DNA from: Bacteroidales bacterium | GTDB taxonomy: Bacteria; Bacteroidota; Bacteroidia; Bacteroidales; UBA7960 | NCBI GenBank assembly: GCA_007132585.1 | Contig: SLOJ01000187.1 | Coordinates: 1 to 33,545 of the forward strand | DNA: 33,545 nucleotides | Direction: 5' to 3' | In this document: positions 10,027 to 19,843 of the stretch, one piece after another | Layout: every line of letters starts with the position of its first letter | How positions within the stretch are numbered: the first letter of the stretch is position 1 | Program-made: the position numbers and the translations under genes | Notes under the pieces: model-generated | Databases searched by the model: none | The model's input: only the letters and a program-made list of their open reading frames with translations | Told to the model about the DNA's origin: nothing

Positions 10027-12015
10027 TTATTCTTCAATATCATCCAGATTTCTCATAAGTACCTGGGGTGCATTGAAGTAAGATGCAATAGCGGTAAGAG
10101 TAACAGGAACCTGGGGCAATGATTCATTTGCAAAAGTGGCATCGTTCCGGGTAAACATAATGATATTACCGGTACCGTCGTTTACAGTTCTTTCACCCTG
10201 GAAGTTACTGCCTCCTGTTATGGTAGCATTAGAAATTTGTACAAGTGTCGATTCAAATGACTCCAAATTGTCAAGCAGGTTTTCTATAGTAGTTTCAACG
10301 GGTTCAACTGAAACGTTGCTTTGCTGCACAAAGGCATTACCATTGGGAATATTATTTATTTGCAAAAGCCCATTAAATAATGAGATCTCTGCAGTACCAA
10401 TGTGTATTTTTACCTCATCACCAAGATTAAGATCATGATTTGAGAGAAATCTCACAACAATACCTGCCGTTTCATCCTGAATAACCATGTTTCTGCCTGT
10501 AATGTTTTCGTTATCCTTATCTGATATAACAACACCTTCTATCTCAGCTCCTGCAGGAGCTGAAGATGCCCCTTCGTTAAATAGTTGTCTGATTTGAGCA
10601 ATGGTATAAAGATTCTCTTCTCCCGGATCGTAGTCGTCAACAAATTCAAGGTCATCAAGGCTTCTAAGTAATAGTTGTACCTGGTTAAAATATGATGCAA
10701 TAGCGGTAATATTATAAACGCCTGGTGTTACAGGAGTATTTGCGAAACTTGCATAACTGTAAGTGTACATTATCGCTTCATCTGTATCATCACTGATGAT
10801 AATGTTTCCGTTAAAAGTACCGGCAGGAGGGATGACAACATTTTCTATATGAATCAATGTTGATTCGTAATCGTCAAAATTGTTTTTAAGTTCAGCAATT
10901 GTTAAAGTCTGGGGTTCAGGTATTACTCCATCACCCAAAACAACGCCATTTCCAAGGGGGATATCACTGATTTGCAATAATCCGTTAAAACGCGATATAG
11001 GCAGGCTGCCTGCCAGAATACGCAGCTGATCACCCAGATCAAAGTCGTGGAATGCCGCAAAACGAATTGCGAGGCCATCGCCATTTTCATCCATAATATA
11101 TAGGTTCTGTCCCGGGTGGTTATCATGTTCTCTGTCTGATATAACTACCCCTTCGAGTCTTCTGTTGGGTGGTACTGTTGTTGTACCCTGATCAAAGAGT
11201 TCTTTGATCTCGGCAATGGTTATTGGATCCATGTCTTCCCCGGGAACAGGACATCTTTCATCATCGAGCATAACTTCATCAATGCTCCTGATATACAATT
11301 GCCTGTCGTCGCGAAACTGCGCCAGGATAGCTATAATGCTCCCATTCCCTTCAGGTAACATTTCATCAGCAAAGTTTGCATAACCACTGGTTCTTACAAT
11401 AATCTGGTTACCGTCGCAATCCTTCAAAATACGGTTATGAGCAACAAGGTTTTCGCCATCGGCAAAAGTTTTTTCCAGTTCACCGGAATGAAATTCTACA
11501 TTTTCCAGTTTAATAAGTCTGGCCTGGTAAGATGGATCAGAAAGTAATGTATTGATATTGGTAACTTCCGGCTCCATCTCAACCATGGTGCCCAGTTTTT
11601 CAATACGGTTACCTACGTGCACTGAATCTATCTGCAACATATTTTCATATGCTCCCAGTGTGCTGCCTTTAAGATTGATGCGCACAGAGTCACCCTGATA
11701 AAGCCCCCCCGGCGACATAAGCCGCAGGTTTATGGCTGCAGTTTCATCTTCCAGAAACGCACTGCGATAAATATTACCTGAGGTGGCATCCATGGTTATT
11801 ACACCGAATATCGTAATATCCTCAGTAAACTTAATGGGTTCATTGCCTCCGGCAACAAATATTTGTCGCAGATCGGCAATGGTGTGCACCTCTCCGATGG
11901 GAATATCCAGAGGATCGGGTGCTTCGAAATCTTTGTCAACACAAGCTGTTATCAACAAGGCCCCTGCCAGCAGGATAGCGATCTTTTTGATGGTAGTCTT
12001 TATATTTCGGATCAT
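10027..12015 (-). CDS. Lipoprotein with three DUF5689-like units
   Basis: 662 aa. Lipobox ALLITAC. Three blocks starting TIADLRQIF, TIAEIKELFDQG and TIAQIRQLFNEG, each with (E)GVxx.../...N(G/M)LLQI. Confidence 0.82.
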   Translation of the reverse strand: MIRNIKTTIKKIAILLAGALLITACVDKDFEAPDPLDIPIGEVHTIADLRQIFVAGGNEPIKFTEDITIFGVITMDATSGNIYRSAFLEDETAAINLRLMSPGGLYQGDSVRINLKGSTLGAYENMLQIDSVHVGNRIEKLGTMVEMEPEVTNINTLLSDPSYQARLIKLENVEFHSGELEKTFADGENLVAHNRILKDCDGNQIIVRTSGYANFADEMLPEGNGSIIAILAQFRDDRQLYIRSIDEVMLDDERCPVPGEDMDPITIAEIKELFDQGTTTVPPNRRLEGVVISDREHDNHPGQNLYIMDENGDGLAIRFAAFHDFDLGDQLRILAGSLPISRFNGLLQISDIPLGNGVVLGDGVIPEPQTLTIAELKNNFDDYESTLIHIENVVIPPAGTFNGNIIISDDTDEAIMYTYSYASFANTPVTPGVYNITAIASYFNQVQLLLRSLDDLEFVDDYDPGEENLYTIAQIRQLFNEGASSAPAGAEIEGVVISDKDNENITGRNMVIQDETAGIVVRFLSNHDLNLGDEVKIHIGTAEISLFNGLLQINNIPNGNAFVQQSNVSVEPVETTIENLLDNLESFESTLVQISNATITGGSNFQGERTVNDGTGNIIMFTRNDATFANESLPQVPVTLTAIASYFNAPQVLMRNLDDIEE

Positions 12016-12073
12016 TATTTCAGTTTTTTCTGTTGTATAATTTAAGTGATCTGTATGGCTTGTATGCTAAATT

Positions 12074-14641
12074 TTACATCCTGAAAGCCAGGTTGATGAA
12101 AAATGTTCTGCCGTATAAATAAAAGTATTTTGGCGGGAATCGGTCAATGTCATTACTGTCGTACCGGAGTTGTTCGAATCCGCCGATACGGAAGTCGGTA
12201 TTATCGAGCACATTGCTGATACTTACATTCAGGTTTATAAAATACTTTCTTTGAATTCTCCATGACTTACCACCGAAAATATCAAGCGTAAAAGCGTTCT
12301 CCAGTTTTTTCTGGTTAATGATATCTCTCCAGCCCGGGTCGGTATCTACAAAATTTGCCAAAGCTTCTTCGGTGCGGCGATCAGGGTTAATGTCAAGATA
12401 GATATCGTCAAAGTAGTTTAGGTTTGTACCTATAAACCAATAGCGTGGTGAGTTGTATCTCATTCCTACAGATGCAGCGGTATGGGTCATGCCTCCCACT
12501 TTAAAATTTTCCCAATACACGGTTTTTTCTTCGGCGAGGAGTTCTCTGTCGTTATCACGTGTAATGGTAACGGTGGGGCGGCTTGAATAGATATAATCAC
12601 CCAATCCTCCAACCAGCGACATAGAAAGGGTAGATGTAAGATTGATATCCATTCCCAGTTCGGCACCCATATGGGTTTGGTCAACGCCTGACATGCTGTA
12701 GTTTACAAACGTACGGAACTCTTCATGGTAGAAGCTTCTGCTCCAGGTTTTATCGCGGAATTCGGTATAAAAGAGAGTAAGCCTTGATTTTACAGTGGGC
12801 GTACGTACAATATAACTCAAATCTCCACTCATAATTTTTTCACTATTCAGCACGGGAATAAGATCGTCACGCACTCTCGATGAAATGTATGCATTTCTGA
12901 AAAAGGGTGCACGGGTAAGGTATGCGGCATTACCGGTAAAGTAATGGCGACCGGTGAGCTTAAAGGTAGTACCGGCTTTTAAACCGAAATTGGTAAAATT
13001 CTGTTTTTCACTGTCGCCCAAAGAGTTCTCGGGGAAACGACCGTTTTGCATATGGCCTGTTCGCCAGAATGTGGTTTGTGAAAGATTTCCGGCTACAAAG
13101 AAGTCCCACCGGGGCAATACCCATTCAGCCTGAACAAAAGCTTGATATTCATTGATATTGCCGGTAAAGTCATAGCCGAACCTGTCACCTTCTGTTACCA
13201 GCCGGTTGGGGTTCTGCAGGTCATTTTGAGCAAAATCTTCATCGGTGGCATCCCTGAGTGCAAATTGGTCAATATCTACCCACCAATCACCACCCAAAAG
13301 GTCATCAACAAGTTTGTACTGATGGGTTTTGGCCAGTGAAATATTGATGCCTCCGCTTAGGTGGGTCTGAGGGTTTAGCTGTGCATTGGCAAAGGAGTTA
13401 AACACAAACTGATCGCGGTCATTGCGGCGATCCTCCACCATAAATTTGGAGCGCAATCCTTCAATACTATTTCCGGCAATGCCATCCACATCGGTTTGTG
13501 TAAAAAGATTTTTCATGTTGTACTGGTACATGAGATCCCAGTTCAGTTGTCCAAAGTTTTCATTGTTTTGCCAAAGATCGGTATACAGGTTGAACAGGTG
13601 TGGATCATCGGCATAAAAACTCGGGAGGTAACGATAGTAGTCGGGCCTTGGATCATGGCCTTCAAACTGGCCGGGAAATGGTTTCTCACCATCAAACCAG
13701 TTGAGTGCCGTTGAACTTCCTTTTCCGAATGTATAGGCCGCGGATGTTTGTATATTAACCTGCGGTGTGGGATCATAGTAATGGCTGAAGATGATCCATG
13801 GAGAGTGATAGTTGTTGATCCGGGAGTTTCTGACTTCACCATTTTGAATCCCCCAGTTGGGGTTGTAATAGTTGTTTCCGGTCAGGTCATATGCTTCCTG
13901 TGTTGAAACCCCGGGTCTGCCGGTTTGTGAAGGTGCGCCGAAAGCAATAAGCCCGAGGCTGTGCTGGTCATTGATCTTTCTTTCGGCCGATAAAAAGTAA
14001 GCCCATGCATCATAAAATGTTCCTTCAACAAACCCTTGCCCCATTTGTGCAAGCCTTCTTGAGCCGCTTAGTGTGAGAGCCCATCCGTTTTCCTGCATTC
14101 CTGTTGCATGGGTAAACATTGCACGATGGGCATAGCTGCGGTTTGAATTGGAGTAAGTAAGCCGTGTATTAGGGCTATATTGTGAAGCCCGTGTGGTAAT
14201 ATTGGTTGCTCCCCCAATACCGCTGAATTTCTCGCGCGATACTCCTATTCCGCTATGGGTAACTGTCATACGTGTAGCATCATTAAGTCCACCCCAGTTG
14301 GAATAAAATGCCCTGCCGGTTTCAGGATCGTTCACAGGAATACCGTTTATCATAACCAAAGTATTTTCATTGTCATACCCTCTTATGCGGTAACGTGCCT
14401 GGCCAAAGGTAAAACCTGCCGTGGATACATATATATCACGTGAGCCCTGCAACAGACTTGATATGTCGTATGATTCCGCATCTCCTTCAATATCTTCAAT
14501 ACTGATTACAGGGAGATCAAACTCGGGCCTTTCAGGCTCTTCGATGGTATCGTTAACCGCAGTTTCTTCTGTGGTTTGCGCCCAAAGCACAGTTGCTGAA
14601 AGAACCATGCAAACAGTTAAAATGCTTGGAATTTTATTCAT
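12074..14641 (-). CDS. TonB-dependent outer-membrane receptor
   Basis: 855 aa. Signal peptide; plug-like QARYRIRGYDNENTLVMINGIPVNDPETGRAFYSNWGGL; many amphipathic beta strands; C-terminal YGRTFFINLAFRM ending in an aromatic-rich strand. Confidence 0.9.
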   Translation of the reverse strand: MNKIPSILTVCMVLSATVLWAQTTEETAVNDTIEEPERPEFDLPVISIEDIEGDAESYDISSLLQGSRDIYVSTAGFTFGQARYRIRGYDNENTLVMINGIPVNDPETGRAFYSNWGGLNDATRMTVTHSGIGVSREKFSGIGGATNITTRASQYSPNTRLTYSNSNRSYAHRAMFTHATGMQENGWALTLSGSRRLAQMGQGFVEGTFYDAWAYFLSAERKINDQHSLGLIAFGAPSQTGRPGVSTQEAYDLTGNNYYNPNWGIQNGEVRNSRINNYHSPWIIFSHYYDPTPQVNIQTSAAYTFGKGSSTALNWFDGEKPFPGQFEGHDPRPDYYRYLPSFYADDPHLFNLYTDLWQNNENFGQLNWDLMYQYNMKNLFTQTDVDGIAGNSIEGLRSKFMVEDRRNDRDQFVFNSFANAQLNPQTHLSGGINISLAKTHQYKLVDDLLGGDWWVDIDQFALRDATDEDFAQNDLQNPNRLVTEGDRFGYDFTGNINEYQAFVQAEWVLPRWDFFVAGNLSQTTFWRTGHMQNGRFPENSLGDSEKQNFTNFGLKAGTTFKLTGRHYFTGNAAYLTRAPFFRNAYISSRVRDDLIPVLNSEKIMSGDLSYIVRTPTVKSRLTLFYTEFRDKTWSRSFYHEEFRTFVNYSMSGVDQTHMGAELGMDINLTSTLSMSLVGGLGDYIYSSRPTVTITRDNDRELLAEEKTVYWENFKVGGMTHTAASVGMRYNSPRYWFIGTNLNYFDDIYLDINPDRRTEEALANFVDTDPGWRDIINQKKLENAFTLDIFGGKSWRIQRKYFINLNVSISNVLDNTDFRIGGFEQLRYDSNDIDRFPPKYFYLYGRTFFINLAFRM

Positions 14642-14776
14642 AAAATATTTTTTGAATTAAAATGTAAATCTGGTTAAAGTTATAAAGAATTGATAATAAA
14701 AAACTTTTAACATCTGAGTGCTTCTTATGATGTTTTTTACGTTACGAAAATAAGTTCCTTATTGTCTTAAAATGAT

Positions 14777-14784
14777 TATTTTTG
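14777..14784 (+). promoter_or_regulatory. Possible Bacteroidota -7 box (TATTTTTG) upstream of the nuclease gene
   Basis: Matches TAnnTTTG, but no good -33 TTG at normal spacing. Confidence 0.3.
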
Positions 14785-14934
14785 GGGCATCAAAAATACA
14801 TAATTCTTTATAATTAAGACTTCTTTAAAAGTTAAAAGAATATAGCAATACAATTATAAAGGTTATTTTGCATTTCTAATAAAAAAATTATGTATAAAGG
14901 GAACAATTCATTCAAAAATAAAAAGGAAATAATA

Positions 14935-15996
14935 ATGTATTTTATTCGATTAACAACAGCAGGTATAGCAATGATTTTCTTTTACCTGTTTACAGGAATA
15001 TATCTTTCTTACGGACAGCAGAACGACAAACAGTTTCTTGCTGTTTGTGTAGCATATTATAATGTTGAGAACCTTTTTGATACCATAAATGATCCTGATC
15101 GTAATGATGATGATTTTACCCCTGAAGGATCTAACCGCTGGACATCTGAAAGATATTATGAAAAACTTGACCGGCTGGCTGAAGTCATTTCAAAACTGGG
15201 TCTCGAAATAACCCCCGATGGCCCTGCAGTTATAGGCCTGAGTGAGGTTGAAAATGAAGAAGTGGTTCAGGACCTGGCTCGCCAGGAGCGCATCAAAGAC
15301 CGCAATTACCAGGTTATACATTACCGCAGTCCTGACCGACGCGTTGATAATGCTTTTATGTACAATCCAAAGTATTTCGAGGTTACCAATACCAAACCCG
15401 TGCCCACCATTGTCCCCGGCAGGCCCGATTTTCGCACCCGCGATCAGTTGGTTGTCTCGGGTTTAATGCTTGGCGAACCTATGCACTTTATCGTGGTGCA
15501 CTGGCCTTCGCGAAGAGGGGGTGAAGCCCGAAGCCGACCCCTGCGGATTGCAGCAGCCGATATTGCCAGGTCAATTATTGACTCCCTCAAGACCGAAGAT
15601 CCCGATGCAAAAGTCATTTTTATGGGCGACCTTAATGATGACCCCACCGATATTAGTGTAAAAAGACATTTAGACGCTCATGGTGATAAAAATAAACTGG
15701 AAGAAGGGCAACTGTACAATCCGTTTGTTGAATTTGCCCGCAGAGGAATTGGTACTCTGGCATGGCGTGATTCATGGAACCTCTTCGACCAGATAATCCT
15801 TACCCAGTCATTACTGGGCGATGACTACAGCACCTTTAAATATCACCGGGCTGAAGTGTTCAACAGACCTTTCCTGCGTCAACCTTCAGGAAGGTTCCAG
15901 GGGTATCCTTTCAGAAGTTATGGGGGTGGTGTTTACCTTGGCGGGTATAGCGACCACTTTCCCACTTATGTATTTTTAATCCGTGAAATAAATTGA
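14935..15996 (+). CDS. Secreted endonuclease/exonuclease/phosphatase (EEP) family protein
   Basis: Motifs YNVENLFD, GLSEVEN, VVHWPSRRGG, FMGDLNDDP, DQIIL, GYSDHFP. Start moved from 14890 to the ATG at 14935, which gives a cleaner signal peptide (MYFIRLTTAGIAMIFFYLFTGIYLSYG). Confidence 0.88.
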   Translation: MYFIRLTTAGIAMIFFYLFTGIYLSYGQQNDKQFLAVCVAYYNVENLFDTINDPDRNDDDFTPEGSNRWTSERYYEKLDRLAEVISKLGLEITPDGPAVIGLSEVENEEVVQDLARQERIKDRNYQVIHYRSPDRRVDNAFMYNPKYFEVTNTKPVPTIVPGRPDFRTRDQLVVSGLMLGEPMHFIVVHWPSRRGGEARSRPLRIAAADIARSIIDSLKTEDPDAKVIFMGDLNDDPTDISVKRHLDAHGDKNKLEEGQLYNPFVEFARRGIGTLAWRDSWNLFDQIILTQSLLGDDYSTFKYHRAEVFNRPFLRQPSGRFQGYPFRSYGGGVYLGGYSDHFPTYVFLIREIN

Positions 15997-16002
15997 TTTG
16001 CC

Positions 16003-16323
16003 ATGCCTAAAACCATTATTTCCAAGCTTCAGGAGAATCCCAATTTTTTGAGAGCATCCAACAGACGGCCCAAAAGGAAAAAAGTGAAGTACAAACAGCT
16101 CACTTTTAAAATTACAGAAGGACAGAAAAAAGCACTTGAGGTAATGTGTAAACGGCAAAAAACAACTCCTATCAGGTATCTGAAAGCCTTGGTAAATAAT
16201 CAAACTGCCAGGTATAAAGCTGATCCGCAGCCGGTAAGCTATGTTACTGAAAACCAGCTGCAACTCTTTGATCTTGAGAAAGAATCAGTAAACATTCCTA
16301 AAAAAAAGAAAACGATACCATAA
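16003..16323 (+). CDS. Small basic protein, ribbon-helix-helix-like
   Basis: 106 aa, starts 6 bp after the nuclease stop. Core KQLTFKITEGQKKALEVMCKRQKTTPIRYLKALVNNQ resembles a beta-alpha-alpha RHH layout; lysine-rich. Confidence 0.7.
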   Translation: MPKTIISKLQENPNFLRASNRRPKRKKVKYKQLTFKITEGQKKALEVMCKRQKTTPIRYLKALVNNQTARYKADPQPVSYVTENQLQLFDLEKESVNIPKKKKTIP

Positions 16324-16345
16324 TAATTTTGTAAGAGATTATTAG

Positions 16346-16377
16346 AGCCTGTAGCCGTTAATGGTTACAGGCTTTTT
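16346..16377 (+). terminator. Rho-independent terminator
   Basis: AGCCTGTAGCC gttaat GGTTACAGGCT then TTTT. Confidence 0.85.
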
Positions 16378-16495
16378 GCCTTTTGACATTGTTAATATCT
16401 CATTTAGCTCCTTGCAACTGCCGTTTCAAACTGCTAAGTTTTGTTTTTTTGATGTAGAATTTCGGATATTAAGACAATTGATTGAATAAAATAGG

Positions 16496-16503
16496 TAAAT
16501 TTG
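16496..16503 (+). promoter_or_regulatory. Possible -7 box (TAAATTTG) upstream of the hybrid kinase
   Basis: Exact TAnnTTTG match 41 bp upstream of the ATG; no well-spaced -33 TTG. Confidence 0.4.
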
Positions 16504-16543
16504 AAAATAATCAGAATAAAATTCATTCTCAGCTTGTTTTTCT

Positions 16544-19021
16544 ATGTTGCTTGTATCTCTGCATACATTGAGTTTTGTCATTTATGATCTGGCATTGATC
16601 ATATTTGTTCTATCCGCCGTTTTTTTTCTCCAGCTATTGTGGTATTATTTAGTATATGAAAATATAGAAATACTTCACAAAACAAAGGGAAGGTTATCGC
16701 AATTACATAAGGAGAATAAAGGGAAGAAATCAATTTTTGAAGAAATACCTGATAACACATATCGTGAATTCTCTGAGATGCTTCCCGAGATAGTTTATCA
16801 ATGCGATCAAAACGGAAAACTGCTGTTTACAAATAAGGCTGGGTTAAACATTCTTGGCATTACAACAGATGATATAAAATCGGGTATAAATGTTTTTGAT
16901 TTTATTCATAAGGATGACCTTAGGGATGCAGAATTTCTTTTAAAAACAAATTATTCGTATGATGAGCCCATCGATAACGAATACAGGATTGTTACACGAA
17001 AGGGAGAAATCAGAAATATTCTGGCTTATACGATGCCTGTTTTTAATCAAAACGGTGATTATACAGGTATTCGTGGCCTTGCTGTGGATATCTCGCAACG
17101 AAAAAAGAATGAAGACACACTGCATATCCTTCAGGATATTGTATCGAATATGAAACTTGGTTTAAATGTGTTTAGGGCCGATGATCCTGACAATCCATCT
17201 GCGTTCAGACTGGAAATCGTAAATGAAGCGGCAGGCAAATTAATGCGGTTCTTTTCCCAGGCAAATATTGGAAAAACCATTGACGAACTTTCACCAATAA
17301 TTAGAAAAAACAGGTTGCACAATATCTTTTTCAATGTGGTGAAAACCCAGACTCCCTCAGAGATAGAAGAATTTGTTTATCAGCCTGATGCAAAGAAAAC
17401 TGCGTTGATTTTTAATCTTAAGATTTATCCCCTACCGGCCTATAGAGTGGCTATGTTTATTGAAGATGTTACTCCCAAGAAAAATACGGAAGCTACACTC
17501 AAAATGACCCGGTTTGGTATTGAAAATGCCGGTGACCTTATTCTCTGGATTGATGAAAATGCCGATATTACCTTCGCTAACCAAACAGCTTCAGTTCAAT
17601 ACGGCTTTTCAAAAGAAGACCTGTTGAAAATGAGTTTGCCTGAAATCGATACCCGTATAACAGCCATGCAATGGTATGAACTTGTTCAAATACTTGAAAC
17701 AAAGCATTCCATTACCATGGAGTCTATACACAAAACCAGGAGCGGAAAAACGTTTCCTGTTGAATTATCAATTAATAAAGTAATTTATGAAGGCAAAAAG
17801 CAATACTTCGCTTTTGTGAGAGACATAAAAGAAAGAAACCTTAATATTGAACTGGAACAAAAAATCCAGATAGCCCGCAAATCTGCTGCACTTAAGCAAC
17901 AATTTCTTGCCAACATGAGTCATGAGATCCGTACGCCTATGACCGGTATTATGGGTATGACGTCTTTACTCATGCGAAGCAATCTCAGCCTTCCGCAACA
18001 GGAATATGTCCGTAACATCAAAATCTCATCTGAAAACCTTCTGAACATTATAAATGACGTTCTTGATCTGAGTAAAATTGAAGCCGGTAAGATGGAACTT
18101 AAACCCACGCGCATTGTGGTTGCAGAATTCGTGAACCAGATCAGGGAAATGTTTCAGCATCAGGCTGAAAGAAATGAATTAAAATTGTCAACATCCATTG
18201 ACCCGAGAGTCCCCGGAGTAATATTTGTTGACGACAACAGATTAAAGCAACTTATCAATAACCTGATGTCTAATGCCTTTAAATTTACAGATGATGGCGA
18301 GGTGGGTATCAGTTTTGGATTAAAAGAAAAACATGATGATTATATTTTACTTTCCTGCGAAGTGAAAGATACAGGAATGGGTATAAGCCAAAAGAATCAA
18401 AAACAAATTTTTGAGAAATTTACACAGATTGACTCATCACTTATAAGACCATTTGAAGGAACAGGTCTGGGACTCGCCATTTGTCGCGAACTAACCACAC
18501 TCATGGGTGGAGATATTAAAGTAGACAGTGAACTCGGCAAGGGTAGTACCTTTACTTTCACATTCCGTGCCGGTTATGATAAAAGTGATGATCAAAAGCC
18601 TGTTGATATCTCTCCCGGAGAGTTGAAAGATTTAAATCTTAATGTGCTGCACGTTGAAGATAAACTATTGAATCAAAAAGTAGTGGGATTTATTCTGATC
18701 AATGCCGGTTGTAATGTCGACTTTCTTACCAATGGCAAAGATGCAGTTGAAAAATATGAACCGGGGAAGTATGATATCATTCTTATGGATATCCAGATGC
18801 CGGTTATGGATGGTATTTCAGCCTATAAAGAACTAAAAAAGCTGCATGGCTCAAAGTTATGCCCTGTGATTGGCCTTAGTGCCAATGCCCTTGAAGGAGA
18901 TGCTGAGAAATTTATGGAAATGGGCCTTGATGATTATATTGCCAAACCTTTTAAACCACAGCAGCTTTACGAAAAGGTTGTCCAATGGTCGGGTAAAATA
19001 TCAGGACAAAAAGAAAATTAA
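16544..19021 (+). CDS. Hybrid sensor histidine kinase (TM, PAS domains, HisKA, HATPase, C-terminal receiver)
   Basis: 825 aa. FLANMSHEIRTPMTGIMGM (H-box), GTGLGLAICRELTTLMGGDIKVDSELGKGSTFTFTF (G2), receiver YDIILMDIQMPVMDG and PVIGLSANAL...DDYIAKPF. Confidence 0.96.
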   Translation: MLLVSLHTLSFVIYDLALIIFVLSAVFFLQLLWYYLVYENIEILHKTKGRLSQLHKENKGKKSIFEEIPDNTYREFSEMLPEIVYQCDQNGKLLFTNKAGLNILGITTDDIKSGINVFDFIHKDDLRDAEFLLKTNYSYDEPIDNEYRIVTRKGEIRNILAYTMPVFNQNGDYTGIRGLAVDISQRKKNEDTLHILQDIVSNMKLGLNVFRADDPDNPSAFRLEIVNEAAGKLMRFFSQANIGKTIDELSPIIRKNRLHNIFFNVVKTQTPSEIEEFVYQPDAKKTALIFNLKIYPLPAYRVAMFIEDVTPKKNTEATLKMTRFGIENAGDLILWIDENADITFANQTASVQYGFSKEDLLKMSLPEIDTRITAMQWYELVQILETKHSITMESIHKTRSGKTFPVELSINKVIYEGKKQYFAFVRDIKERNLNIELEQKIQIARKSAALKQQFLANMSHEIRTPMTGIMGMTSLLMRSNLSLPQQEYVRNIKISSENLLNIINDVLDLSKIEAGKMELKPTRIVVAEFVNQIREMFQHQAERNELKLSTSIDPRVPGVIFVDDNRLKQLINNLMSNAFKFTDDGEVGISFGLKEKHDDYILLSCEVKDTGMGISQKNQKQIFEKFTQIDSSLIRPFEGTGLGLAICRELTTLMGGDIKVDSELGKGSTFTFTFRAGYDKSDDQKPVDISPGELKDLNLNVLHVEDKLLNQKVVGFILINAGCNVDFLTNGKDAVEKYEPGKYDIILMDIQMPVMDGISAYKELKKLHGSKLCPVIGLSANALEGDAEKFMEMGLDDYIAKPFKPQQLYEKVVQWSGKISGQKEN

Positions 19022-19036
19022 GGTTGATTGGGACCA

Positions 19037-19843
19037 CTAAACCTTTTTCCCTGTTACTTTGATACTGAAATATTTGTCGGGGAGACGGTAGGGAACAAGC
19101 TCATTCGTTTCAACCTCTTCATTCAGATACACAGCACACATGGTATTGGAAACATGGTAAATATGTTTTCTCTTATCGGGCGGGCAGCTATCAAGGATGG
19201 CCAGTAAAACTTCCCATCTGACATGTTCAGGCGATGTCATACAATCATGCCATACAATGATTGACTTTTCAGAGTTCACAATACGGAATGCAGTTTCAGT
19301 GTCTTTTTTAACGGCATCATAATGATGATCGCCATCAATGAATATCAGATCAAATTTTGTTTTTAAACTGTCAAAATCAAATTCATGCGAATTGGCAGCA
19401 ATATGTGTAACATTTGGCAGGTTTTGCGAGAAGAATTTGTGTGATTTAACATAGTCTGTGTTTTCGGTAACATCAAGAATATGCATATCGGGAAGGTTAA
19501 CGGTATAGCAGTTTTTTACAACTGAAGCTACATTTGCCACACTTTCTCCGCGCCAGGTGCCGATCTCAAGATAATTCTCAACAGCATACTTCTTTGCCAG
19601 GGCTTTTAACAATGCAATATCGGTAGGAAGCGATCCGCCTTCCAGAAATGCATAAGGTTCAATAGTTTCTTCAAATTGAGGAAACAGATGCATGATATCA
19701 ATGGTAGGTAATCCTGCATATAATTTGTATCGTTTGGCAACGATTTTTCTATTGTCTTCACCATGATGAAGTATTTCATTCATCAACCAGGGGTTTTTGA
19801 ATAATAATAAAAGGCCGCTGAAAAATTTTTTGATTTTATGCAT
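19037..19843 (-). CDS. Class I SAM-dependent methyltransferase (Methyltransf_24-like)
   Basis: 268 aa. NYLEIGTWRGESVANVASVV and FDLIFIDGDHHYDAVKKDTETAF motifs. Confidence 0.82.
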   Translation of the reverse strand: MHKIKKFFSGLLLLFKNPWLMNEILHHGEDNRKIVAKRYKLYAGLPTIDIMHLFPQFEETIEPYAFLEGGSLPTDIALLKALAKKYAVENYLEIGTWRGESVANVASVVKNCYTVNLPDMHILDVTENTDYVKSHKFFSQNLPNVTHIAANSHEFDFDSLKTKFDLIFIDGDHHYDAVKKDTETAFRIVNSEKSIIVWHDCMTSPEHVRWEVLLAILDSCPPDKRKHIYHVSNTMCAVYLNEEVETNELVPYRLPDKYFSIKVTGKKV

